Assembly (NCBI RefSeq): GCF_030864355.1 | Contig: NC_083395.1 | Span: 1,240,001 to 1,304,000, forward strand | Length of the DNA: 64,000 nucleotides | Direction of reading: 5' to 3' | Origin: Cutaneotrichosporon cavernicola | Lineage: Eukaryota; Basidiomycota; Tremellomycetes; Trichosporonales; Trichosporonaceae | Shown: piece by piece, positions 33,643 to 44,896 of the stretch | How the letters are laid out: each line of letters begins with the position of its first letter | How positions within the stretch are numbered: position 1 is the stretch's first letter | Program-made: the position numbers and the translations under genes | Notes under the pieces: generated by a model | The model's database searches: none | Told to the model about the DNA's origin: nothing | The model's input: the letters and a program-made list of their open reading frames with translations, nothing else

Positions 33643-35446
33643 CTATGGCCGCTTCTGCTGCTTGGCCGCGCCCTTCTTCTTCGCCTTGGGGATGAGCGGT
33701 GGGATGTCGGCTTCCCACTTGGCCCGCGCCTCACCCGCCCACTGCTCCGCGACCCACGCAGCCGCATCCTCCTTCGTCTTCTCGGGATGGTCGAGCTGCC
33801 ACCAGTTGATTGCCTTGAGGATGACCTGGATGAGCTGCCCCGGCGGCAGGTCCAGCATCTTCTGCACCTCCTTTCCCTGGCGTCAGCTGATTATACAGAC
33901 TACCCAGCTTGGCCCTCAAGAACTCACGTTGACGAGTGGTGGCTGTTTGATGCTCTCCGGCAGACCGAGCGCGACAATCTTGTCATAGAACGCGACCCAC
34001 TCGGCAAGGATCGCTTCCTGTTCTGATCCCCAGCTTCCCGTCCAGGTGGGCAGGATACGGTCGACGACGGCCCACACGACCGAGCTCTCCCACGGCTTGA
34101 CGGCTGGAAGCTGCAGCATCGTGCCGATACGTGCGCGTCCCTCCGTCTTGGGATCCAAGAGCTTGGCAGCTTCCAACAAGTTTTGCACACCCAGCTTGAG
34201 CTCATTGGAGAGCTGCCGTCAGCTCTCATTCAATGTCTAGCGCACCTTCAAGCCCTCTGACACGACGACAGCGGCGGCTGGTGACTCCTTCTTCTTCTCG
34301 GTGGCGACCGCACCGCGGAACGGGCACGCGGCAGCAGCGAGCCACAGTGTTTCGCTGGCCTTCCAACGGCCCTCCCGTCCCAAGACGGCCGCGAGGATCT
34401 GCGTCGCCTTGAGCGCCTCGCCCCGGTCATGGGGAGGCTGCACATCCTGATCGGGCACGATGAAGATACTCGAGTGCAGCCCTAGCTCGTCGATGAGCTC
34501 CATCGCCCTCAAGGGCTGCTTCTCAAGCATCTTGGTCGTCTCAATGCCCACTCGCTCCTTCGAGACCTTGGTCTTGAGCGCGGCCTTGATATCGAGTTCT
34601 CGTATGGCAGCGCTCACGTCGGGCTCTATGGCGAGGCCGAAGCGTGACGCGAAGCGCACACAACGGAGCACGCGGAGAGGGTCGTCGAGGAAGGTCTGTC
34701 GCGGCGGGAGAGGGGTGCGAGCAATGCGCTTCTCGAGATCTGCGAGGCCGTGTCGCGTCCAGTCCTCCACCTCTCGCGAGTGGACGTTGAAGAAGAGCGA
34801 GTTGACGGTCAGGTCGCGGCGCTCGGCGTCCTCGAGCGGGGTTCCCAGATTCTGTGTGAGCTCTCGCATGCGGATTAGCTCACGACCTGGTCCGGGATGC
34901 GGCTGTCCGTGTACGTCTCGCTGCGGAGACCGACAAAGTCGCACTCGAGGCCGAGGACACGCGTGGTCCCCGTCTCAAGGTGCTTGCTCTGTTCGGGGTT
35001 GGCGGCGACCCTCCCCACGCTGCCAGTAGTCACATCTCGGGCGTGGAGGAAGGCGACAAAGGCCTCGGCGAACGCGTACCCGCTCGTGGTCGACAGAGCT
35101 ACATCGAGATCGTGAGAGGGGAGATTGAGGATCTAAAGTCAGTACCGAAAGGAAGGGGAGGAAAGGAACTCGCCTTGTCCCGTACCCAGCCACCAGCAAT
35201 GCGGCACTCGATTGGGGGGTTGTAGCCGCGCGAGAACTCGTCGAGGAGAGTGACGAACTTGTCCTCGGTCTCGGAGAGACGGATGGCGCCAACAGACGTG
35301 ACTGGAGCGGCGGCGACCATGCGGGGTAAGGAGCGGAGAGAGCGTAGAGAGCGTAGAGAGTCTAGGCGGAAGGGGGAGGGAAGCATGCAGAAGATGAGGT
35401 GGCCAAAGTTGGCAAGGAAGGAAATCGAGTTGAGTAGGGACCGCAT
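33643..35446 (-). CDS. CCA1: tRNA nucleotidyltransferase (CCA-adding enzyme)
   Basis: Adds CCA to tRNA 3' ends in cytosol, nucleus and mitochondria. Class II motifs in order: IECRIAGGWVRDK (motif A, GGxVRD), LPSHDLDVALSTT (DxD metal site), EAFVAFLHARD, LGLECDFVGLRSETYTD, NLGTPLEDAERRDLTVNSLF and DDPLRVLRCVRFASRFGL. The C-terminus is Lys-rich (KAKKKGAAKQQKRP). Residues 1-42 form an Arg/Ser/Leu presequence containing LRSLRSLRSL, and a second in-frame ATG (codon 43, 35320-35318) precedes MVAAAPVTSVGAIRLSE. This suggests mitochondrial and cytosolic forms from two starts, as in yeast CCA1. The intron within motif A (35133-35173) is of GC-AG type; another is 32 nt. The stop codons of this gene and the convergent Tag1-like gene are about 90 bp apart. 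Confidence 0.93.
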
Positions 35447-35547
35447 GGGGCCCCCTTCCTCGCCTTGTTGGCGACCCGCACGGCTCGGCGCGTCACTTTC
35501 AACTCTACTCTCTAGACTTTACACACTTTCCACACTATCCATCGACC

Positions 35548-36870
35548 ATGAACGATAACCTCCTCATCGCGCTTGATCGAATCAAGTTCTATGCGCAGGA
35601 TGCGCTGATGACTGTCACCCAGGTGCGTTTTCCTTCTTTGGTCTTGCTAACTGTAGTGCATCTGCCGCCCGTAAGTTCCGGACGTCTCATCCTCTTCAAG
35701 ACTAGTGTTGACACCAGCGATGCAACGCTCAAAATCAACGGGCGGCAGTACAAGGTCGACAAGTTGCTGGGTGAGGGCGGGTTCTCGTTCGTCTACCTCA
35801 TCCATGACACGAGCCTGGGGCAGCTCTTTGCGCTCAAGAAGATGCTCGTCACAACGGGACAGGAGGGCGTGCAGCAGGCGATGCGCGAAGTCGAGATGAT
35901 GCGCCGCTTCCGCCATCCGAACATTATCAAGCTCCTAGACTCGGCTGTGCAACAGGATGAGAGCGGCGACGGCAAGATCATCTATCTGTGAGTGGACACC
36001 AACGTGTGCCAAGCCCCGCATGCTCACACCAGCTTCCTCCCTTACTTTCCGCGGGGGAACCTGCAAGACCTGATGACGCAAAACGGCGTAACAGGCAACC
36101 GGATCGACGAGGACCGCCTCCTCCGCATCTTCCGCGGCACCTGCCTGGCCGTGCGCGCGATGCACCAGTACCGCCTGCCGAACATTTCGGCCACGTATCC
36201 TCCGACGCGCGACGACGAACCGCTGCTCAACCAGCCTGAACTGGTGTTCGATGCGCCAGAGGACGAGCCGGGGCAGGAGGGTGAGCTCGTCCCATACGCC
36301 CACCGCGACATCAAACCGGGCAATATCATGCTGGCAGACGACGACACACCGATCCTCATGGACTTTGGATCAGCTATAAAGTGGGTGTCACCAATACACC
36401 CAGCTACCTGATCCTTGTCTGTATACTGGCACTGACACACAGAGCCCGCATTGCCATTGCAAACCGCCAACAGGCGCTTCTGGAACAAGACATCGCGGCC
36501 GAGCACAGCACAATGCCGTACCGCGCACCAGAATTGTTCGACGTCAAGACGGGCAAGACGCTCGACGAAAAAGTTGACATCTGGAGCCTTGGGTGTACAC
36601 TGTATGCCGTGGCGTACGGCTTCAGCCCATTCGAGACTGACGGCGCGTCCATCGCCATGGCCGTCATGTCTGGGCGGTACCGGCACCCAGGTGGCTTTTC
36701 TGACCGGGTGACGCAGCTCATTGACGCGATGCTTGTTGTGGATCCGGCACAGCGCCCTGATATCCAGACGGTGGGTAATAGTATTGACTACATGGTATGC
36801 TTGCACTCGCTCACACCAGGTCATCGATCTTGCGGAGGCATCGCTGCGGACAGGACCGCATTCCAACTAG
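35548..36870 (+). CDS. serine/threonine kinase, STK16/ENV7 family
   Basis: NAK-family kinase; yeast Env7 is a palmitoylated vacuolar-membrane kinase that restrains vacuole fusion. Six exons (35548-35622, 35657-35670, 35718-35987, 36033-36380, 36443-36770, 36820-36870) sum to 362 codons. The 14-nt second exon encodes CICRP, a Cys pair like the acylated N-terminal CVC of STK16. Kinase motifs: LLGEGGFSFVY (P-loop), FALKKM (catalytic Lys), MREVEMMRRFRHPNII, HRDIKPGNIML, MDFGSA, STMPYRAPELFD and DIWSLGCTLYAVAYGFSPFE. An acidic insert of some 50 residues lies between alpha-E and the HRD loop. There is no N-terminal Gly for myristoylation. Confidence 0.9.
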
Positions 36871-37832
36871 AGGCTGAGGGAGCATGGGGTGATCTGTGGG
36901 CTGAACATGTATCTGTATGACATGTGACAGGCGGAAGAGCAAAGTGAAGGGGATCCGCTTCAAACCGCCTTGCCTGTGTGGAGGAGTAGACTGCTCACTG
37001 TGGAGTGCTGTGTCGGCTGCGTGCTGGTAGCGGGATTGAGTTTGAAGAGATGGAGAGTGGAGAGAGTAAAGTGGGACTGAAGCATGGTCGGGTCGGGCGG
37101 TCGGCGAGCCAGCCGCGATCACAGTGAGCCAGTGCTCGCGGACCGCCCGACCCGAGCTCTCGGTGTTTGACAAGGCTCACGAGCTGTGGGTGGCCGACTA
37201 CCTCAGTCCCCTTTGCACCACCAGGTGATCACCACGGTGCCTGTACAATCCACAACCCGACTCCACCCCACTCCACCCCGCTGTGGTCCATCTTTCATAC
37301 AGAGCCACCTTGTTAATTGATCGACGAGGTATCAGACTTGCAAAAACGTGGATGACGTACTTTGTTTTTTTGGTCACAAGACGTTGGGTGGAGTGTGATT
37401 GTAAAGTGGCGGTGCGTCACTGTTAGAAACTCAGCCATCTGGGTGACCCGCCGGTGGAGGCAGTACAGTGGCGACTGTCGGTTGACGACGGGCAGTGCTG
37501 TTTCCGAGTGAGTTAGTTTTAAAACGACCCCTGTCCTCGCCAGCTTGTTCACGTGCATGTTACGCTTCAAAGCCTAAGTTTGTGTGCCCGGGTGACTGTC
37601 TATCTCTAACGTACAAGTTGGTTTGATGATGGCAGTGCTTGCTGATCAGCTGACCTCGACTAAAGCACCGCCACTAATGAACGGCATCGGCCGGCCCGCG
37701 ACACCCGAAACACCCCCCAAATGACATTTACTCCAACTTTCCAACCCGCTTTGAGGAAATATATTACTAGAGAGTCACAGCGCAGCCAGAACACTTGTCG
37801 CGATTCTTTATACTCTGAGCCAACCTTGACCG
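36871..37832. other. intergenic region with a hairpin-forming inverted repeat
   Basis: This covers the 3' flank of the kinase gene and the upstream region of the PAS gene. The only clear structure is a 15-bp inverted repeat at 37088-37155. The right half is AT-richer. No convincing open frame or RNA gene is present. Confidence 0.55.
37088..37155. repeat. 15-bp perfect inverted repeat
   Basis: TCGGGTCGGGCGGTC (37088-37102) is mirrored exactly by GACCGCCCGACCCGA (37141-37155), with a 38-bp spacer. The stem is 13 G/C pairs of 15. It could be a cruciform, a binding site for a dimer, or the hairpin of a transcript. Confidence 0.9.
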
Positions 37833-39117
37833 ATGGCGGACCCACCGACGCCACCGCCGGTCATGGCGCGCGAGCTGGGCCTGAGCGCGCTGTTTGTGCT
37901 CACTGGCGAGCGTAATGTGAGTTGAACTAGTAGAGGACACAAGGCTAACCCCAGGCCGTCATGGTTTATGTATCGGAAAGTATCGCCGAGATCCTTGGGT
38001 ATGAGCCCTACGACCTAGTCGGCAAGACGAGCTACCTCATCTTCCATCCCGACGAGATCCCGCTCCTCCGCGAGATACACTAGTAAGCTCCAAGCTCCAA
38101 AACAACTACTGACTCAGTTATGCACTGCAACATGAAAAAGTCGGGTGTATCATGTACATGCGACTACTTCATCAGCGGGGGTTTTACGTCGACTGTGCTG
38201 TTACTTAGTAAGTCTAGAGAGGAGAAGAGACTGACGTAAGCTCGACGGTTTACGACCTCACAGTGGGCATTGTTACGCGTGCCATTAATGGGCCGAACAT
38301 TATTCGTGGGTGGGGTTGAGATGGCGCTGATAACCAGGACTGGCTGCGACCGCAAGAGAAGTCGTCGAGGCGCGTGGCGGGGTTGATGGAATTACTATGA
38401 GGGTGGGTGTTGGTCTGGTGCCAAATCTGGCCTCGGTCTCGATCTCGGTCTTGGTGTCTTGGTCCAACTCGTCCGTCATCTTCGTCTTTCATCATCTCAC
38501 TCGTCCGTCATCCTCCTCCGTCTCCCTCTTACTCCTCCTCTCCTTCTCCTCACTTGCCAGCGTCCCCCCCAAACTCCCCCTAACACACAGCGCTGGTCCA
38601 CCTCGGCCGGCTCCCGCTCCCCAACCGCCTCCCCAATCCCCCGATCACCGCTCCCCGACAAACCATGGGAAGAAAACTGGGTCCGAGCCCCTCCAAGCCC
38701 CCGCACCTTCTTCCTCCTGGACCGGTTCACTGATACGGCCCGAATCATGTTCGTGAGCAACCGGCTCCTAGTCTCCGCCGCCCAGGATACGAGCTTCTAC
38801 GCCATTGTCCGCCCGCAAGACCGTATCCGAGTCAGGCAGTGGATCGATGCGGCGAAACTCTGGGCTCCCGTGGTATACGATGAAGAACGGACGGGCGGAC
38901 ATGGGTATCTCATATTTGATGTGATGAAGGTTGGTCCAACTTGACGCCCCGCTCACACCAGATCCCAGACCTGCCACCACCAAACCACGCCGAACCACAG
39001 GGTACGGAAGAATCAGTCCGCGTCGAGGGACAAGAGTTCATTCGCGTCGAGGGCATCTTCACAGCTTCGTCTGACGGGATCGCAGCGATCATCGCCCCCG
39101 TATCAGAAGAAGAATGA
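37833..39117 (+). CDS. single-PAS-domain protein (fungal, non-LOV)
   Basis: Resembles the stand-alone PAS proteins common in basidiomycetes. The N-terminus (MARELGLSALFVLTGERN) and the next exon (YVSESIAEILGYEPYDLVGK, then SYLIFHPDEIPLLREIH) form the PAS core; following exons give YYALQHEKVGCIMYMRLLHQ and RGFYVDCAVTYSTVYDLTVG. The C-terminal half includes RTFFLLDRFTDTARIMFVSN, SFYAIVRPQDRIRVRQWIDA and GGHGYLIFDVMKIPD, ending EEE. Introns of 32-40 nt are clear up to about 38340; the splicing of 38340-38600, a Ser/Pro-rich stretch, is uncertain. There is no LOV flavin motif (GRNCRFLQ-like), no kinase and no GATA finger. The ligand is unknown; a sensory or scaffold role is inference. Confidence 0.75.
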
Positions 39118-39638
39118 CGAACAGAACACTGAGATGGGGTGAATAGCATAGCATTTGTATCTTATGGCATTGGTGAGGTTGCGGCGGGGCCAAGTACCGG
39201 GCGGCGTGGTGGACGATTCAATTTCAACTTGTCTCCAGAGCAAAGCTGCAAAGTTGGTCCGGGTGGAGGGGTGTTCATGCATGACAAGGTCATCTTCAGC
39301 CAGTTGCCAGTCAGTCTGAGTAGCACGCTCGCCACTCGGCCTCATTGCAACCAGTTACCGTTACCACCATCAGCACACCTCGCCCGACAGGCCCCTGCAA
39401 CCCACGCCCGGAAACCCCCCAGCACCACCTCCTCTCAGCGGACGTCTACATCGCCATCTGTAAGCTAGGCGAAGCCTGTCCAGGGTATCTATCTACCTGT
39501 CAAACTGCGGACTGTAATCTGTGTGTGCTGGGCACTCTTATTGTTGTTCGATGTCTTTGCGGCTAATGAGCGTAAGAAGGGGAAATATGGGCCTACACCC
39601 GTGCTGCTTCATCGTCCACTCCACCTCGCGTCTCGCGC
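39118..39638. other. convergent intergenic region
   Basis: This lies between the 3' ends of the PAS gene and the PP2A scaffold gene. Open frames here are short or are extensions of antisense frames. No gene, RNA or repeat was recognised. Confidence 0.55.
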
Positions 39639-41697
39639 TTATGAGAGCTGCATGGGCTCTGACCGGTCGTCGCCCGTCGTGCGCTCGTACGCTTTTGTCG
39701 CGAAATACCTGGGGTCAGATGGCTTCAAAAGCTGACAACGCCAACTTACCGGACATCAGCATCCGAGTCCTCCTGGAGCTTTCGCAAGGTCGGGAGAATG
39801 CGACGCTGCACAAGGTCTTGGCCGTCAGGGTCGTTGGCAAGGACCGCCGCGAGAGTCTCGAGACACTTGGCAACGTTGAAGCGGATGTTGGGAATGGGGT
39901 CCGAGACGAGGTTCAACGACGCGTCGAGCACAGTGTCGCGGATGATGGCCGTGTTGAGCGACGGCGCCATGGTCGTGATCGCGAAGATGGTCGTCATGCG
40001 GTACAGGTAGTTGGGGTGCTCGCCCATCTGGAGGACCTTGGGGATGATCGTGGTGCGCGCCCAGTCGACGCCAAACACGTCGGTGAGCTTCTTGAGGTTG
40101 ATAGTGGCCGCCTCACGGATGCTGAACACGGTATCACCGAGCCACGACATGCAGAGCGCACCAAGCTTGTCGTCAAAGAACTTGACGCCCAGCTGAGTCG
40201 CGAGCAGGGGGATGTACTCGATGATCGCCTGGCGCACACGCCACTGCTTGTCCTCGGCGAGCTCCATGATAGCAGGGAGCAGGGCCTGCGAAAGGCGCTC
40301 GATGCCGATGACTGCTGTCAGTAGTGTCCAGGACAAAAGAGCTCACCGTTGTTGACCATCTCGAGCTTGGAAATGAGGTTGAGACGGACCTCGCTAAAGT
40401 CGTCCTTGAGCAAATGGAGGAAGAGGGGCAGGAGGTGCTCGATGGTTGCGTCCTTGCCGAGCAGGGGAGCGAGACCGGAAATCTGCATGGCGAGGGCGGC
40501 ACGGACGTGCTGGCTCGAGTCGTTGGAGAGCTCTTTGACGCAGGGAAGGAGCTTGTTGAGGATGACATCGGGCTCGACGAGCTTGCCAAAGCCGGGCACC
40601 TGGCCAGCAGCTGCGGTGCGGACTTCGGCCTCGTTGTCCTTCAAGAGACCAACAAATGCGTTGACGAGCTCGTCACGAACAATCTCGGGCCCGACCGACT
40701 CGGCGAGGCCGACAAACTCGTTGGCGACCATGTAACGAACGCGCCAGCTCTTGTCCGAGACAGAAGCGCGGAGGGGCTCGAGAAGCTGCTCCTTGGTCTC
40801 CTCGTGCGAGAGGTTGGACGCGAACGCAATAAGGTCGGGAATGGTCAAGAGACGCACAGAGTCCTGGTCGTCGGCCGCGAGGCGGCGGTATAGGGGGATC
40901 AGGTCGGTGATGAGGAGCGCGTGCTGCTGGGGTACCTGAGCGACGGCCTTGGCAAAGGGCTATAAGTGTCAGTCTAGTTCAGTAGTAGGGACATACCCCA
41001 AGAGCACGAGCGGCTGCGCGGCGAACCATAGGGGTGTCGTCGGCCACAAGTGTCGAGAACAGGCGGCGCATCTCGTCCTGCGCCTCGGGGTTGGCCTTGG
41101 GGTAAGGAGCTGCGAAGAGGGCGCATGCGGATGTGCGCGACGTGAACCAGTCGCCAATCGACAGGCGTCGCAGGAGGGGAACAAAATACTCGTCAATCTG
41201 CTGGGCGGAGAGGTCCTTGGAGATGTTGGAAATCGACTCGGCGGCCTTGTCACGGACTAGCGTCTCCTCGACAGCAGCAAGGTTCTCCAGAGGGCCCAAG
41301 ATCGTCCACGCGTATTGCTTGCCGCCGACATACTCGGTAAAGTTGCCTAGCTCTTCCGCGAGCACCAGTAACACCTCGTCCTCGTCGTCGAGCTGGTCCT
41401 GAGTACGTCAGCGGGGCGAGTCAGATCACGTGCGCTTGCACGCAAAGCAGTGCATGACCGTTGTGCACATGCATCACGGGCTGCAGGCCGTTGCCCCCGG
41501 GCGCACATTACACATCAACCTACCTGGAGGAAAGTGAGGAGTTCATCACGGGTCCGCGCAGGACCGAGCGCGAGGGCGATGGTGCTCAGACGCTTGATCG
41601 AGCTGAGACGCAGCACGACGTCGTCTGACTTGAGCTCGTCCATGAGCAAGTGGATAGGGTAAAGGGAGCCTGCCTGGGCTCCGGATGGGGACGACAT
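39639..41697 (-). CDS. TPD3: PP2A scaffold (A) subunit, HEAT-repeat
   Basis: The 65-kDa regulatory scaffold that joins the PP2A catalytic and B subunits. The product is about 590 residues made of tandem HEAT repeats. It starts [39 protein letters not shown], as in PR65. Typical units are [77 protein letters not shown] and [20 protein letters not shown]. Five or more short introns interrupt it. The last one restores [16 protein letters not shown] and a short C-terminus ending MQLS at TAA 39641-39639. The intron count in the first 300 bp of the gene is partly inferred. Confidence 0.94.
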
Positions 41698-42277
41698 TGT
41701 GTGGAGAATGTCGTCGTGTTGTCGTGGGATGGATGTTGGACAATGTCAAAGTCAAGGACAGGAGGCGGGTAGGAGCCAACACAGAAAGGGGATTGGGATT
41801 GAGAGCTTGTGCAAATGCGTTTAGGTAAGGGGTAAGGGGCGGATGCGCCTGTAGGCTTATGCAGGGAGATGCGGGAGGATGACGAGGAGAGGGAGAGATA
41901 GGGGGAAGAGTAGGCGTGAGGAAGCAGATGGTAGTTGTTGATGATGGGTTGAGGATGGGATTGAGGTGTTAGTTGTGACGCGTGCCGTGTGGATGGAGGC
42001 GATAGGAGGGCTAGGAGGGCTAGGAGGTCATAGGAGGGGGGGGGGGACTCTCCCTAGCAAAGGGGAGGGGAAGGTCGTAGCGCGCCAATACTCTTTATTC
42101 CATCCCTCCACTTGGCCACGCGATCATGTCCATCCCATAATATCCCCGTCAGTGTGGCACCAACAAACTCGATCAACATCCCTCCACATCCCATGTCCAC
42201 CCACTACACCCACTACACCCTCTCATCCAACACAATGCATCTATTCCCCTAATGATACTGCGCACTCATACATGAGC
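41698..42277. other. intergenic region with G11 tract
   Basis: Between the PP2A scaffold start and the SSE1 stop, both minus strand. A run of 11 guanines lies at 42036-42046, after three AGGAGGGCT-like units. The region near SSE1 has CCACTACACC duplications. No gene is seen. Confidence 0.55.
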
Positions 42278-44896
42278 CTAGTCGATGTCCATGTCCTGCT
42301 CGGGCGCAGGGTCCTGGTCCATCTTGTCCTCCTTGGGAGTCTGAGTCCCCGGCGTCTCGACCTTCGCCCTGGGCTTGGGGCGGTTCATGATCGAAGCAGA
42401 GGTGTACTGCACGTCCTCCCTGCGCTTCTCCATCTCGTCAGAGGTGACGACGGGGTTGACGTTCTTGGGCTTCTCAGACTGGCGCGCGAGCTGGTTCTCG
42501 AGCCACGAGAGAGTGTTGGCACACTTCTCAATGACCTTTTGCTTGTCCTCGTCCAAGATGTGCGAGTACTGCTCCTCGCCGTTCTGAGCCTTGCTCAAGA
42601 AGTCGTTGCAGACCTCACGGAGCTGGGCAGCGGCCCGGGGCCGAGCCTCGCTCTCACGGTGACGGAGGGCGATCGGGTCACCAACCTTCTTGAGCGCGTC
42701 AAGCTTAGCAACATAGGCCGACTTGGAGGCGTCCTCGCCCTCGTCGGTGTACAGCCAGTCCTCGGCCTCGATGAGGCCCTTGAGGAGCGTCTCCTTCTCC
42801 GCCGCCTGGACGTAGAGCTTGAAGCGGTCCTCGAGCTTGCTACGGGTCTCGTAAACGTACTCCTCGAGGGCGTTCTTGCGCTCCTCGGTCTCGACAACGA
42901 GCTTGTCAGAGGCAGCCATCTTGCCCTCCTCCTCCTGGTAGTCGTTGATGAGGTTGGAGGGGATGGTGTTGTACTGGGCAATGGTCTGGTAGTCGCCCTT
43001 GCGCGCGAGCTTCTTGACCATCTTCTTCTCCTCCTTCTTGTCGTCGCCCTCACCGGTCACAATGGTCTCCTCCTTCTCGACCTCCTCGACCTGGTAGGCA
43101 CCCTCAAACGAGAGAATGCCGTGGAGGTTGAGACGCGTCTTGATCTTGACGCAGGCAAGGTCGCCCGAAGCAGTCTTCTCGACGTTCTTAACGGTGAAGC
43201 GGCCGATCTCGGGGTTGGTGCCCTTGGGGATCGCGGCCGAAGCGTCGTACTTTGCGTTGATCGAGAAGGGGCCCTGGCGGTAGAAGGTGAGGAGCTTGGT
43301 CGAGGGAATGTCGTTGCCCTCCTTGAAGACGACGAGGTCAGTGTCCTCGTCGGGGTTTCCGGGCTCCTTCTCCCAGTTGACCTGGATGGGGTAGGGGGTG
43401 ATGTCCTGGACGGCAAACTCGCGGACGCGGAAAACGGGCGAGAGCGACGCGCAGGCAAAGGTGGCACCGCGGGCGACGGCCTCGTCCTGGTTGAGAGTGA
43501 ACGAGAGCGGCTTGCCAAAGTACTCCTGGAGGCGCTCCTTGATGGCAGGAACACGGGTCGAGCCTCCGACAAGCTCAATCGAGTCGATCTGCTCCTTGGT
43601 GAGGCCAGCCTGCTTGAGCGCAGCGTCAAGAGGACCCTGGAACCGTTCAAGGAGAGGCGCGATCATGGTCTCGAACTCGGCACGGGTGAGCGACCCAGTG
43701 GCGTCAATGTCCGGGGCAAGCGACTCGACGTTGATGGGAGCCTCAGTGTTGGCCGAGAGAACCTTCTTGAGGCGCTCGCATCCGGCGGTGAGACGGAAGA
43801 TGGTCTTGGGCGACGAGAAGCACTTGATCTTGTACTTGGCGTCGAACTCCTTGGCAAAGTGCTCGACGAGCGTATAGTCAAAGTTACGGCCGCCAAAGTT
43901 CGGGTCGTGGGCAACACCCTTCACGACAAGCTGGCCCTTGGAGAAGGAGACAACCGAAACAGAGTAGCAGGCGTGGCCGACGTCAACGAAGACAACGTTG
44001 CGGGCGTCCTCCTGACTCTCGGGAAGGTCAGACTTGGTGATACCGTAGCCAAGAGCAGTGGCGGTGGTGTCGTTAATGAGGCGGAGGGGGTTGAGGCCAG
44101 CGATCTGGGCAGCGTCGAGGAGAGCGCGGCGCTGGACGTCGGTGTAGTAGCCGGGGACGGCAATGACGACGTCCGAGACAGACTGCCTGAGCTCGGCGGC
44201 AGCAATGTCACGGAGCTTGCCAAGGTAGGCACCGACGAGCTGGGTGTAGGAAAACTCGGCCTGCTCGCCGAGGTAGTTGACCTTGACACCAACCTGGCCG
44301 GCAACCTCGACAAGCTCAGCGTTGATAAACTTCTTCTCCTCGGACTGGATCTCGGGGTCGTTGAGCTGGCGACCGATCATGCGCTTGAGCGAGCCAACAG
44401 TGTTCTTAAAGTTGGAAGTCTCGGCCGTCTTGGCGGCCTCACCGATCAGGCGCTGTCTGGGGGTGAACGAGACGAGCGAACTGTTAAAGAGGAGCGTGCG
44501 CGAGGATAAGCGTGGCAAGTGCCAAGGTAGGGAAAGCGCCGCGTCAGCATCAAAGGTACACGAGCTTGGCAATGTGATGGTGCAACTCACGGAGTAGCGC
44601 GGTTGGAAACCTCGTTCGTGATGATGTCGATGCCGCGGTGACGGGCGACACCGATCTTCGAGTTGAGGTTGCCGATGTCGATACCGACGACGCTCTGGGG
44701 GTTAGAAAACCATCTAGGCAAGGTGCGGCGTGATGTGACTACGCGAGGAGTGTTCAGAGCTGGAGGTTCGACGCAGGTCAGACGCTGCGGAGCTCGGTCC
44801 CAGCGCCGACATTGACCGAGTCATGCTCAACGAGGAAGGTGTTTCGGACGTGACTCGTCGAGTCTGGTTGTAGTCTGAATGTGTACTCACGGCCAT
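42278..44896 (-). CDS. SSE1: Hsp110 chaperone (Hsp70 nucleotide-exchange factor)
   Basis: Hsp110 proteins act as nucleotide-exchange factors and holdases for Hsp70. The first coding exon is just ATG GCC (44896-44891); after an intron of about 190 nt the second reads [20 protein letters not shown]. The large third exon carries [18 protein letters not shown] [51 protein letters not shown] and [17 protein letters not shown]. The substrate-binding half has the long acidic/Lys-rich insert and [19 protein letters not shown] helices typical of Hsp110. The product ends [10 protein letters not shown], without the EEVD tail of cytosolic Hsp70. The total is about 780 residues. Confidence 0.95.

Noticed and set aside
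41966..44509. 847-codon open frame on the plus strand across SSE1
   Set aside because: It is the antisense of a confidently identified Hsp110 gene. High GC and codon bias leave antisense frames open, and the translation (Leu/Val/Gly-rich) has no family features.
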